From an uncultured Blautia sp. (lineage in GTDB: Bacteria; Bacillota; Clostridia; Lachnospirales; Lachnospiraceae): a stretch of 16,831 nt of DNA. Below, in pieces: positions 7,645 to 14,476 of the stretch. The notes beneath the pieces were generated by a model. The model did no database searches, was not told where the DNA came from, and worked only from the letters and a program-made list of their open reading frames with translations. Location: contig CAMBYR010000012.1 of NCBI GenBank assembly GCA_945872375.1, forward strand, positions 1 to 16,831. Direction: 5' to 3'. The translations under genes and the position numbers were made by a program. How positions within the stretch are numbered: position 1 is the first letter of the stretch; the number at the start of each line of letters is the position of its first letter.

Positions 7645-9027
7645 TCATGATTCCTGATATAATTGTCCGTAATAATCCCAGATACTGATAGATTCTGTGT
7701 CCTCTACCACGTTTCCGGTGGTCTTGTCGATCATGTTGCCTTCCCAGTCAAATCTTACATTCAGAAGATTGGTATTGGAGGATGGCTTCACGTTGACATT
7801 CATGATTTTTTCGTAAGTGGCCTGAAGGTTTGCTACGGTAAACTCATCGCCAATCAGGTCGCGGACGCTGTGCTGGGAAGCAAGCTCGTCGGTATAGTCC
7901 TCCAGCATATAGGCACCGTAATCGCCGGTGTCATGATTGTAATGCATCACAAGAGGCTTCACAGCCGGATCCAGGATCTCGATGGTGCTTTCGCCATTGA
8001 GCGTGGATTTCTGAATGGTGAACTGAGCCATTCCGCCCAGAAGCTCCGGCAGCTCCTGCTGTGTGGAGACGAAGTTTCCGAGGGAGTAGAATACCAGTGT
8101 GCTGTGGCCCTGATCGTCAGAAAGACGGCCATAAGGCTGGAGCACATGGGGATGACCGCCGATGATCACATCCACACCCTGCTGCATCAGGAAGGTGGCC
8201 CATTGTTTTTCATATTCGGAAGGCATGGACTCGTCTTCACTGCCCCAGTGCGCAACAAAGATGATGCAGTCGCTGACGTCTTTTGCCTTCTGAATATCAG
8301 AAGCAACCTTGTCTTTATCAAAGATACTGATCATGAACTCTTTGCCTTCTCCTGCACCGGAATTATTGGTTCCGTAGGTGTAGTCCAGGAAGGCTATTTT
8401 TATTCCATTGTATTCCTTTACCGTGATGGTATCGGCATCTTCCTGCGTCTCGTGAATGCCAAGAACAGGAATATCCGGATAGCTGGTGCGCCAGAATTCA
8501 AAGGTCTGCGCCATGAAATCATAGCCGTAATCATCGATATGGTTGGTGGCGGATTCGATGACATCAAAGCCTGCTCTGATTACAGAATCGGCCACTTCCG
8601 TAGGAGTGGCGAAGGACGGATAGGAGCTGATGGCGCTGTGATCGTTGGTCAGAACCGTTTCCTGGTCGATCATGGCAATGTCGGCAGCCTGAATTTCGTC
8701 CAGCACATTGGCATAGATATGGTCATAATTCCAGGTATCGGTCATTTCGCTGTGTCCGGACTGCAGAAGGGAGCCATGATAAAGATTGTCGCCGACGGCA
8801 ATAACGGTTGCCGTGGTGACTACTGGCGTTGTGGCCGCAAGCTCGGCTTCTTCTTTTGCTTTTGCCGCGGCTTCTGCCGCCTCCTGGGCGGGTTTACGGA
8901 TCATTGCATAATCCATCTGATTAAAAATCAGAAGCAGAAGTACCAGAACGACGCAGGCACCGGCGAAGCTGATGCGGGAATTGATTTTTTCCTTAAAATT
9001 CAGCGGAGTATTGTTTTTCTTTTTCAT
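7645..9027 (-). CDS. capA: CapA/PgsA-family membrane-anchored calcineurin-like protein
   Basis: The 460 residues belong to the CapA (PGA_cap) family, named for poly-gamma-glutamate capsule synthesis and related to metallophosphatases. One N-terminal membrane segment (about 21-36) is followed by an Ala/Glu/Lys-rich stalk (47-66), then the extracellular domain with GDNLYHG (79-85), DQET (121-124), TNHIDDYG (161-168), HWGSE (260-264), GGHPHV (290-295) and YSLGNF (314-319). The start is supported by GAGGAA about 9 bp upstream and an extended -10 promoter. No capB, capC or other capsule gene is nearby, so a real capsule role is uncertain and a solitary cell-surface hydrolase is equally possible. 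Convergent with tatD, divergent from the MarR gene. Confidence 0.92.
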   Translation of the reverse strand: MKKKNNTPLNFKEKINSRISFAGACVVLVLLLLIFNQMDYAMIRKPAQEAAEAAAKAKEEAELAATTPVVTTATVIAVGDNLYHGSLLQSGHSEMTDTWNYDHIYANVLDEIQAADIAMIDQETVLTNDHSAISSYPSFATPTEVADSVIRAGFDVIESATNHIDDYGYDFMAQTFEFWRTSYPDIPVLGIHETQEDADTITVKEYNGIKIAFLDYTYGTNNSGAGEGKEFMISIFDKDKVASDIQKAKDVSDCIIFVAHWGSEDESMPSEYEKQWATFLMQQGVDVIIGGHPHVLQPYGRLSDDQGHSTLVFYSLGNFVSTQQELPELLGGMAQFTIQKSTLNGESTIEILDPAVKPLVMHYNHDTGDYGAYMLEDYTDELASQHSVRDLIGDEFTVANLQATYEKIMNVNVKPSSNTNLLNVRFDWEGNMIDKTTGNVVEDTESISIWDYYGQLYQES

Positions 9028-9083
9028 AATGTAGTTCCTCTATTTGTAAACGGAAAGTATCTCGTTTATAATCGTGCAAGGCT

Positions 9084-9092
9084 ATTATAGCA
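9084..9092 (-). promoter_or_regulatory. Extended -10 promoter of capA
   Basis: On the minus strand TGC-TATAAT (9092-9084) gives a perfect -10 with the TGn extension; the -35 (TTTCCT, 9112-9107) is poor. The predicted leader is about 50 nt. Confidence 0.6.
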
Positions 9093-9158
9093 AATAATAC
9101 CGTTTAAGGAAAGTTCCAGAAGAAAAAAAATGTGAACAGCAGCAATCATAAAAATCCT

Positions 9159-9187
9159 TTGTGCGGGAAGCTGTTTTGTAGTATGAT
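9159..9187 (+). promoter_or_regulatory. Promoter of the MarR-family gene
   Basis: TTGTGC (9159-9164), 17-bp spacer, TATGAT (9182-9187). Predicted start near 9194, so the leader is only about 20 nt. Confidence 0.65.
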
Positions 9188-9212
9188 AAAGAAAAGTGGG
9201 AGGGAGAGAAAT

Positions 9213-9650
9213 ATGGATCATTATAAAGCCATCAACGATGTACTGGTGAATCTGTTTAACGAAATCATGGACATCGAGGAAAAAGCGCTGATCACAGGAG
9301 AATACAAGGATATATCCGTAAATGACATGCATATTCTGGAGGCTATTGGCCCCAATTCATCCAGAAACATGTCCGCGGTTTCCCGTGATCTGTCTGTGAC
9401 AGTGGGAACCTTGACCACTGCGATAAATAATCTTGTAAAAAAAGGCTATGTCAAACGTGTAAGAAGTGAAAAGGATCGCCGCGTGGTGCTGATTTCTCTG
9501 ACGCAAAAGGGAGAAAAGGCGTATTATCATCATCGCACCTTCCACGATAAGATGATCCTGGCAGTGCTGAAGGATCTGAATGCAGAGGAGACGGAAGTGC
9601 TGACCCGTGCACTGGCCAGGCTGCAGGAGTTTTTCCATACTTACGACTGA
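9213..9650 (+). CDS. MarR-family transcriptional regulator, FabT-like
   Basis: Dimeric winged-helix DNA-binding regulator of 145 residues. The helix-turn-helix runs from about 50 to 80 (MSAVSRDLSV, VGTLTTAINNLVKKGYV) and the wing contains SEKDRRVVLISLTQKG (85-100) with the conserved DRR. The N-terminal helix (NEIMDIEEKAL) and the wording of the recognition helix resemble FabT, the repressor of fatty acid synthesis in streptococci; this is a similarity by eye only. No fab gene follows, so it may act on capA, on itself or at a distance. ATG at 9213 is chosen for the GGGAGGGAG site (9198-9206) and the short leader. It is divergent from capA, convergent with the DUF885 gene, and I see no clear terminator in the 23-bp gap. 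Confidence 0.92.
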   Translation: MDHYKAINDVLVNLFNEIMDIEEKALITGEYKDISVNDMHILEAIGPNSSRNMSAVSRDLSVTVGTLTTAINNLVKKGYVKRVRSEKDRRVVLISLTQKGEKAYYHHRTFHDKMILAVLKDLNAEETEVLTRALARLQEFFHTYD

Positions 9651-9673
9651 AACTTTTTGGGGAAAATATATTT

Positions 9674-11467
9674 TCAGGAAGCAGCAGTTTTCCCGGCAGT
9701 GCTTTGGAAGATATATTTTTCCAGTACCGGAAAGGGAACAGGTCCGATTTCCAGAACGGCTCTGTGAAATTCTTTCAGAGAAAATGGTTCTTCGGCAAGG
9801 CTTTCTGCCTGCGTTCGAAGATCCAGAAAGTTTACATAACCCACATAGTATTTCAGGTAATTGGCAGGTGTTTCCACGATATACTGGTAAATCTCAGCGG
9901 CTGTCTGTTCGCCGGTAATGCCAAAAGCTTTCAGAAACGCGGCTGCCTGTGCCTGATCCCATCCCCTGTAATGAATGCCCAGATCCAGAAGGGAATAGAT
10001 ACAGAGACTGATGCTTCTGTTAAGCCACAGAAGCCGTGATGTTCTGGCAGCATAAGGGGAGTCTGAAAGTTTCGCTGCATATGCGTACGCAAATTCTTCT
10101 ATATAGGTTGCCCATCCTTCTACATAACCGCCGCAGGAAATCAGATTTCGGATATTCTGCGGCCTTTTTGATCCGAAAAATACGGTCTGATACAGATGTC
10201 CCGGATATCCTTCGTGCGCAAGGGTGGTAAACTGTTCCAGAGAAGAGGAATGTCCGGCACGGTTCAGGTAGATCACGTTGGGTGTTCCCTTGTCCAGGGG
10301 CGGCGTCAGATAAAATGCAGGGCTTAGAAATTCTTCCATGGATTCATGGACATATCGTATTTCATAATCTGTTTCGGAAAGTTCCGGGAAATCGTTGCCG
10401 ATCAGCTTTTGAAGGACCTGAAGCGTATTTTCCGGAGAAAGATTTACAAAGATGGAGTCATCTGACATCATGGAAAGCAGTTCGGGCATCTGGCTGAGAA
10501 GGTCTCCTGCCTCCTGGGTATCCTTCAGAAACTGCCGGAGAAGCCTTTTTTCGATTTCCGGTACAGAGTCATAGCATCCCGTCTGGCTTTGGAGAAGATA
10601 CAGGTAATATTGTTTTCCGTTTTCATATGAGGCCAGTCCCCGGCTGGATTTTCCGGTTCCTCTGAACTGTTCCAGGCCCGCCATCAGCTCCTGATAGGCT
10701 GGAAGGACTTCCTGAAGAAATATCTTTTTGTGAACGGAAATCAGCTTTTTCTGTGTGTGTTCCGATAAATTTCCGCAGCTTTTCAGCTTTTCCTGAAAGA
10801 TTTCCAGCATGTAATTGGAGTCCGGATTTTTGATAAAGGCGCCGCACTGTTCCAGAATTCTGTCCAGAGTGGTGTCACTCATAAAAAGTCCTGCCTGAGA
10901 CTTTTGCCGTTCGAATTCCAGGATGCTTTGAAAATAGGAACGGATGCTGGTAAGAAGAGTCAGATAATCGGCAATATCACGGTCTTCGTAAAAAGCGTAT
11001 TCTGCCAGAAGAACAGGAAGCTGGGCCTGAATGCCGAGGCTGGGTCCCAGAGGCTCTTCCAGAAGAGCGAGACCTTCCAGTGCGCTTTCTGTGTGAAAAT
11101 AAAGAAGGAGCATATCCAGGGTGATCCGGTTTTCACGGGAAAGCTTCTTATAAGAAATATTTTTCAGAGCTGCTTCGTACTTGCGGCATCGGTCAGCCAT
11201 TTCTGAGGTATCGGCACTGACAGTGCCAAGACCGGAGGCAGTTCTGGGAATGCCGGCTTTTTCCGGATCTGCCAGTGAATAATGTAAGGTCAGTGTACTG
11301 GCGCTGGCTTCTTCTGCAAAAATCTGCTCTGTCAGGGTTTCAAATCTGGCATTTTCAGAAAAACTGTGATGGAACAGAAATGCAGAAAAAATACCGGCAG
11401 CCAGAAGAAACAGAAGAAGAATGGCGGTGTATGGGGAACGGATGCGTTTGCGAATTGCAGCAGGCAT
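9674..11467 (-). CDS. DUF885-family membrane-anchored putative metallohydrolase
   Basis: The 597 residues fit the DUF885 family, whose members look like zinc peptidases but have poorly known substrates. A basic N-terminus (KRIR) and one hydrophobic segment (about 14-32) suggest a signal anchor with an extracellular catalytic domain. Motifs: HEGYPGH at 418-424 (putative metal ligands) and EGWATYIEE at 450-458, both hallmarks of the family. The start follows AGGAGGGA (plus-strand 11472-11479). It is transcribed divergently from trxB across a 97-bp gap and convergently with the MarR gene. No lipobox cysteine is visible. The physiological substrate cannot be stated. Confidence 0.92.
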   Translation of the reverse strand: MPAAIRKRIRSPYTAILLLFLLAAGIFSAFLFHHSFSENARFETLTEQIFAEEASASTLTLHYSLADPEKAGIPRTASGLGTVSADTSEMADRCRKYEAALKNISYKKLSRENRITLDMLLLYFHTESALEGLALLEEPLGPSLGIQAQLPVLLAEYAFYEDRDIADYLTLLTSIRSYFQSILEFERQKSQAGLFMSDTTLDRILEQCGAFIKNPDSNYMLEIFQEKLKSCGNLSEHTQKKLISVHKKIFLQEVLPAYQELMAGLEQFRGTGKSSRGLASYENGKQYYLYLLQSQTGCYDSVPEIEKRLLRQFLKDTQEAGDLLSQMPELLSMMSDDSIFVNLSPENTLQVLQKLIGNDFPELSETDYEIRYVHESMEEFLSPAFYLTPPLDKGTPNVIYLNRAGHSSSLEQFTTLAHEGYPGHLYQTVFFGSKRPQNIRNLISCGGYVEGWATYIEEFAYAYAAKLSDSPYAARTSRLLWLNRSISLCIYSLLDLGIHYRGWDQAQAAAFLKAFGITGEQTAAEIYQYIVETPANYLKYYVGYVNFLDLRTQAESLAEEPFSLKEFHRAVLEIGPVPFPVLEKYIFQSTAGKTAAS

Positions 11468-11505
11468 AGAGTCCCTCCTGCATCCCGGATGTTTTTACTA
11501 TTTTA

Positions 11506-11534
11506 TTGGAAAAGAACAGAATCTATGCTATGAT
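11506..11534 (+). promoter_or_regulatory. Promoter of trxB
   Basis: TTGGAA (11506-11511), 17-bp spacer, TATGAT (11529-11534). It lies in the 97-bp gap shared with the divergent DUF885 gene. Confidence 0.65.
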
Positions 11535-11564
11535 AAATGAAGATGTGAATGGAGGAGACGGAAG

Positions 11565-12482
11565 ATGTCGGAATTATATGATGTAACCATACTGGGGGCG
11601 GGACCGGCCGGAATCAGCGCTGCGATTTATGCTGCACGGGCGGGATTAAAGACACTGTGGCTTGATAAACAGTTTGCGGTGGGCGGCCAGATGATCAATA
11701 CCTACGAGGTGGATAATTATCCGGGAATTCCCGGGATCAGCGGTATGGATCTGGGTGAAAAGATGGCGGCCCATGCAGAAAAGCTGGGAATGGTTCCGGT
11801 GCGGGAAAATGTACGGTCGCTGGAAAACGCTGGAGAGGAGAAAATTATCCGCACCAAAAAGCATGAATACAGAAGCCGTACAGTGATTATTGCCTGCGGC
11901 GCGTTCCATAAAAAGCTGGAAATTCCCGGAGAAGAAGAGCTGGCTGGGATGGGTGTCTCCTATTGTGCCACCTGTGACGGGGCTTTTTTTAAGGACAGGA
12001 TCACAGTGGTGGTAGGCGGCGGAAATACGGCTGTGGAGGATGCCATTTTTCTGGCACGGATCTGTAAAAAGGTGTATCTGATTCACCGTAGAGACAGCCT
12101 CAGGGCGGACAAAATTCTTTGTGACCGACTGGCAGAATGTGAAAATGTGGAAATGATCTGGGACACGGTACCGGTGGAGATCCAGGGAGAACAGCAGGTT
12201 TCCGGCATAGTGATCCGCAATAAAAAGACGGGACAGGAGAGGCTTCTGGAAACGGACGGAGTGTTCGCTGCCATTGGAATTCTGCCTGATTCCGAGAAAT
12301 TCCGCAATTTTGTGCAATTAGACGAAAATGGATATATTTCGGCAGGAGAAGACGGCGTTACAGGCACACCGGGAGTGTTCGCGGCAGGCGATATTCGTAC
12401 AAAAGCGCTGCGGCAGGTGGTGACGGCAGTCTCTGATGGTGCCAATGCGGTTCTGTCGGTTCAAAAATATTTACTAAAGTAA
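11565..12482 (+). CDS. trxB: Thioredoxin-disulfide reductase
   Basis: Cytoplasmic FAD enzyme that uses NADPH to reduce thioredoxin. The 305 residues show the FAD-binding GAGPAG (11-16), the redox-active CATC (Cys134, Cys137), the NADPH-binding GGGNTA (151-156), HRRDSLRA (174-181), whose arginines are those that choose NADPH over NADH, and the C-terminal FAAGDIR (272-278). Length matches low-molecular-weight bacterial TrxB. The ATG at 11565 follows GGAGGAG (11551-11557). The NADPH arginines argue against ferredoxin- or flavin-type paralogues. No thioredoxin gene is adjacent; it appears to be transcribed alone. No clear terminator is seen after it. Confidence 0.95.
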   Translation: MSELYDVTILGAGPAGISAAIYAARAGLKTLWLDKQFAVGGQMINTYEVDNYPGIPGISGMDLGEKMAAHAEKLGMVPVRENVRSLENAGEEKIIRTKKHEYRSRTVIIACGAFHKKLEIPGEEELAGMGVSYCATCDGAFFKDRITVVVGGGNTAVEDAIFLARICKKVYLIHRRDSLRADKILCDRLAECENVEMIWDTVPVEIQGEQQVSGIVIRNKKTGQERLLETDGVFAAIGILPDSEKFRNFVQLDENGYISAGEDGVTGTPGVFAAGDIRTKALRQVVTAVSDGANAVLSVQKYLLK

Positions 12483-12549
12483 ATGAAAATATATTCGAAA
12501 CCGTCATGCAATCTGCTGAATGAAAAAAAGCGGATCTATGCCTGAAAGT

Positions 12550-12578
12550 TTGACAGGTTCTGTTTTTTATGATAGTAT
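12550..12578 (+). promoter_or_regulatory. Promoter of the NlpC/P60 gene
   Basis: Perfect -35 TTGACA (12550-12555), 17-bp spacer, TAGTAT (12573-12578). Predicted start near 12585, which places the WalR-like box inside the transcribed leader. Confidence 0.7.
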
Positions 12579-12596
12579 ACGCACTTGTTTTGAAAA

Positions 12597-12613
12597 TGTA
12601 ACAAAAATGTAAC
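12597..12613 (+). promoter_or_regulatory. Candidate WalR (YycF/VicR) box
   Basis: TGTAAC-AAAAA-TGTAAC fits the published WalR consensus TGTWAH-N5-TGTWAH exactly. It is part of a perfect tandem of the 11-mer AAAATGTAACA (12593-12603 and 12604-12614), one helical turn apart, as OmpR-family dimers bind. It lies just downstream of the predicted start, a position that suggests repression. WalR is known to control cell wall hydrolases, which fits the NlpC/P60 gene that follows. Confidence 0.65.
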
Positions 12614-12631
12614 AAAAGGAGTATATGAATC

Positions 12632-13084
12632 ATGAGAAATAGAGTAACGGCTGTTATTGTTGGATTGTGTGTATTATTTTGTGGAATTTGTCCTGTTCAG
12701 GCAGCGGGAACAGAAGAAGAACGTCTGGCAATACGCCAGGAACTGGTGGATTTCGCCCTTCAGTTTGAGGGGAACCCCTATGTGTACGGAGGAACCAGTC
12801 TGACAAACGGAGCGGACTGTTCCGGATTTGTGATGTCCGTGTTTAAGGAATTTGACTATGAACTTCCCCGTGTGGCTGCCGATCAGTGCAGTCAGGCGGA
12901 ACAGAAGTCTCTGGAAGAGATTGAACCGGGAGATCTGGTGTTTTACGGTGACGGCGGAATCGATCATGTGGCATTATATATTGGGGATAACCAGATCATT
13001 CATGCCAGTACCTCTGCCACGGGGATTAAGATTTCTGATATGACTTATCGACAGCCTTCTGCAGTGGGAACCTATCTGGAGTAG
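12632..13084 (+). CDS. Small secreted NlpC/P60 cell wall endopeptidase
   Basis: Predicted extracellular peptidoglycan hydrolase that cuts the peptide stem (family C40 cysteine peptidase). The 150 residues have a signal peptide (basic start, hydrophobic 5-20, likely cleavage near Ala24-Ala25) and then almost only the catalytic domain: YGG at 52-54, Cys63 in ADCSGFV, His112 in DHVALYIG and His124 in IIHAS. There is no SH3, LysM or coiled-coil region, so it is a minimal form with no obvious wall anchor. Start supported by AAAGGAG (12615-12621). It has its own promoter and a WalR-like box in the leader. Complete catalytic triad, so probably active. Confidence 0.93.
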   Translation: MRNRVTAVIVGLCVLFCGICPVQAAGTEEERLAIRQELVDFALQFEGNPYVYGGTSLTNGADCSGFVMSVFKEFDYELPRVAADQCSQAEQKSLEEIEPGDLVFYGDGGIDHVALYIGDNQIIHASTSATGIKISDMTYRQPSAVGTYLE

Positions 13085-13129
13085 AGAAAAGTCGAATATT
13101 TAGCAAATTGCACAAACGGTGACGAAAAA

Positions 13130-13248
13130 TGTGGATTGTACATATTTTAGTACAATTTTTTTCCACATTCTAAAAGCTTAAAAAAGCTTGAAAAATCAAG
13201 TTATACACAAAGTTATCCACATTATCCACAGTGGAAAGATGTGGATTA
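13130..13248. promoter_or_regulatory. DnaA-box cluster
   Basis: Two perfect DnaA boxes TTATCCACA lie end to end at 13213-13221 and 13222-13230. Close variants surround them: TTATACACA at 13201-13209, TTTTCCACA at 13159-13167, and on the minus strand TAATCCACA (13248-13240) and CAATCCACA (13138-13130). That is four boxes within 48 bp and six within about 120 bp, next to a very A/T-rich tract. The last plus-strand box and the first minus-strand one face each other around the palindrome TCCACAGTGGA (13225-13235). It is in a non-coding gap between the NlpC/P60 gene and trmB, with no dnaA or dnaN in the window. It could be a DnaA-titrating or regulatory cluster, or an origin element. Confidence 0.8.
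13135..13162 (+). terminator. Probable terminator of the NlpC/P60 gene
   Basis: ATTGTAC (13135-13141) pairs with GTACAAT (13150-13156) around an 8-nt loop, leading into a run of T to 13162. The stem is A/T-rich and weak, and it overlaps the first DnaA-like box. Confidence 0.5.
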
Positions 13249-13291
13249 CCAGATTTACATAAAATCGTTTAAAACAAATGTTCTGGTGAAA

Positions 13292-13417
13292 TGTCATAAA
13301 TTTCAAAAATATGACAAAAATGTTAAAAAAACACTTGACTTTTAAAAAGTATGAAAAGTGTTCGAACAGTATGTCGAAAAGGAATAATAAAAAGATATTT
13401 CGGATAATTATCTGAAA
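13292..13417. promoter_or_regulatory. A/T-rich region with several dyads upstream of trmB
   Basis: Four inverted repeats stand in 126 bp: TGTCATA (13292-13298) with TATGACA (13310-13316); AACACTT (13330-13336) with AAGTGTT (13356-13362) enclosing ACTTTT/AAAAGT; GTTCGAAC (13360-13367); and a 20-bp palindrome at 13398-13417 centred on GATAATTATC with one mismatched pair. They look like operators or an unwinding region. I find no convincing -35/-10 pair for trmB here. Confidence 0.5.
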
Positions 13418-13445
13418 ATAACAACAAAGATATTGGGAGGGGTCT

Positions 13446-14099
13446 ATGAGACTGAGAAATATACCGGGTGCAAAGGATGCTGTTCTGGAGAGCCCTTTTA
13501 CCATTCAGGAACCGGAGGGTCACAGAGGAAAATGGGGAGAGGTTTTTTTGAAACAGCAGCCCCTTCACATTGAGGTTGGAATGGGGAAGGGACGCTTTCT
13601 GATGGATATGGCCCGTCTTCATCCGGAGATCAATTATATTGGCATTGAAATGTATGACAGTGTGCTGCTTCGGGCTCTGCAGAAACGGGAAGAGCTGGCG
13701 GAAGCAGGGGAAAGTCTTCCGAATCTGTATTTTATGAGAATGGATGCCCGGACACTTCCGGAGGTTTTTGCACCGGGAGAGGTGGACAGGATCTATCTGA
13801 ACTTTTCAGATCCGTGGCCAAAAGCCCGCCACGCCAAACGACGTCTGACTTCACGGGAATTTCTGGCCAGATATCAGCAGATTCTGGCAGAAGGCGGTGT
13901 GGTGGAATTTAAAACAGACAATCGGGATCTTTTTACGTTTTCACTGGAAGAGGTTGACGAATCCGGCTGGAAGCTTTTGGCCCACACCTTTGATCTTCAT
14001 CATGACCGGGAGCTGTGTGCCGGAAATGTAATGACAGAATATGAGGAAAAATTCTCTTCCATGGGAAATCCCATTTGCAAGCTGATCTGCCGTCCGTAA
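13446..14099 (+). CDS. trmB: tRNA (guanine-N7-)-methyltransferase TrmB
   Basis: SAM-dependent enzyme that methylates G46 in the variable loop of tRNAs. The 217 residues have the SAM-binding EVGMGKG (43-49), the acidic residues of IGIEMY (65-70), and the family signature NFSDPWPK (119-126) followed by RHAKRRLTS (128-136). The C-terminal TEYEEKF (TxYE motif) is also typical. The ATG at 13446 follows GGGAGGGG (13435-13442). Its upstream gap holds the DnaA boxes and dyads, so its expression may be linked to them. The stop codon sits in the loop of a strong hairpin. Confidence 0.96.
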   Translation: MRLRNIPGAKDAVLESPFTIQEPEGHRGKWGEVFLKQQPLHIEVGMGKGRFLMDMARLHPEINYIGIEMYDSVLLRALQKREELAEAGESLPNLYFMRMDARTLPEVFAPGEVDRIYLNFSDPWPKARHAKRRLTSREFLARYQQILAEGGVVEFKTDNRDLFTFSLEEVDESGWKLLAHTFDLHHDRELCAGNVMTEYEEKFSSMGNPICKLICRP

Positions 14100-14127
14100 T
14101 CCCGGACGGCACGGCTGGTGCCTTTTC
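14088..14127 (+). terminator. Overlapping hairpins at the trmB stop, weak terminator
   Basis: TGCCGTCCG (14088-14096) pairs perfectly with CGGACGGCA (14103-14111), with the trmB stop in the loop. A competing stem GGCAC/GTGCC (14108-14112 with 14118-14122) is followed by TTTTCT. The short T run makes termination partial at best. Confidence 0.45.
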
Positions 14128-14138
14128 TGCATATAATA

Positions 14139-14191
14139 CTGCAGATGAAGGAGCAGCGAACAGCTCCGGGGATGAGCTGCTTTGACTGCAG
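14139..14191 (+). other. Foldable leader before the small Cys-rich ORF
   Basis: CTGCAG (14139-14144) can pair with CTGCAG (14186-14191), and inside it AGCAGC (14152-14157) with GCTGCT (14176-14181). The 3' end of the outer stem touches the AGGAGAG ribosome binding site at 14190-14196, so folding could affect translation. Only seen as pairing potential. Confidence 0.3.
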
Positions 14192-14208
14192 GAGAGAGGT
14201 GGAATCCT

Positions 14209-14391
14209 GTGAGAAGACGCAGAAGGTGCATGAATTGCCTGCTGAAGCAGTTTTGCTATGATCATCAGAGACTGAACTGCCAGCTTATGAAAATCAGCAG
14301 ATCATTGAAAGAACTGGAAAAATGTCTGAACCAGCTTCCTCCTGAAAAAAAGAAAAGAAATTGTTCCGAAGGAGATTCTGAAGAAAAATAA
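14209..14391 (+). CDS. Small Cys-rich basic protein, hypothetical
   Basis: A 60-residue reading frame I do not recognise. GTG start with AGGAGAG (14190-14196) 12 bp upstream; alternatives are TTG at 14182 and ATG at 14230. The N-terminus is a run of arginines after Met (MRRRRRC), followed by cysteines 7, 10, 16 and 24 (CMNC, FC, NC), a spacing that could bind a metal. A predicted amphipathic helix follows (LMKISRSLKELEKCLNQL), and a charged tail ends the protein. Codon choice resembles neighbouring genes (CTG, AAA, GAA). It lies between trmB and the tRNA-Lys promoter and is preceded by a TATAAT at 14132-14137 without a good -35. Chance ORF remains possible. Confidence 0.45.
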   Translation: MRRRRRCMNCLLKQFCYDHQRLNCQLMKISRSLKELEKCLNQLPPEKKKRNCSEGDSEEK

Positions 14392-14420
14392 AAAACTATA
14401 AAAAAAACTGTAAAAAAAGC

Positions 14421-14449
14421 TTGACTTTGTTCCGGTCTTTTCGTATAAT
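14421..14449 (+). promoter_or_regulatory. Promoter of tRNA-Lys
   Basis: TTGACT (14421-14426), 17-bp spacer, perfect TATAAT (14444-14449). Predicted start near 14456, about 20 nt before the mature tRNA. Confidence 0.85.
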
Positions 14450-14476
14450 ATCACTTGCGTTAAGAAATTAATACAC

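Noticed and set aside
7663..9090. 475-codon open frame on the plus strand opposite capA
   Set aside because: It is antisense to a clear CapA protein with family motifs, has no ribosome binding site or recognisable domain, and is explained by the codon use of capA.
9650..9676. Terminator in the gap between the MarR and DUF885 genes
   Set aside because: GAAAATATATTTTC is a short A/T palindrome without a usable stem-loop plus T run on either strand.
13363..13375. LexA-like box at CGAACAGTATGTCG
   Set aside because: Left half CGAAC is perfect but the right half has two mismatches to GTTCG, and trmB is not an SOS gene.
13398..13417. Fur box at the GATAATTATC palindrome
   Set aside because: The two half-sites overlap instead of being separated by one base, and no iron gene is near.
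13130..13440. Calling this interval the chromosomal oriC
   Set aside because: No dnaA, dnaN or other origin neighbours, no DnaA-trio repeats that I can see, and genes on the right all run one way. A DnaA-box cluster is as much as the sequence supports.
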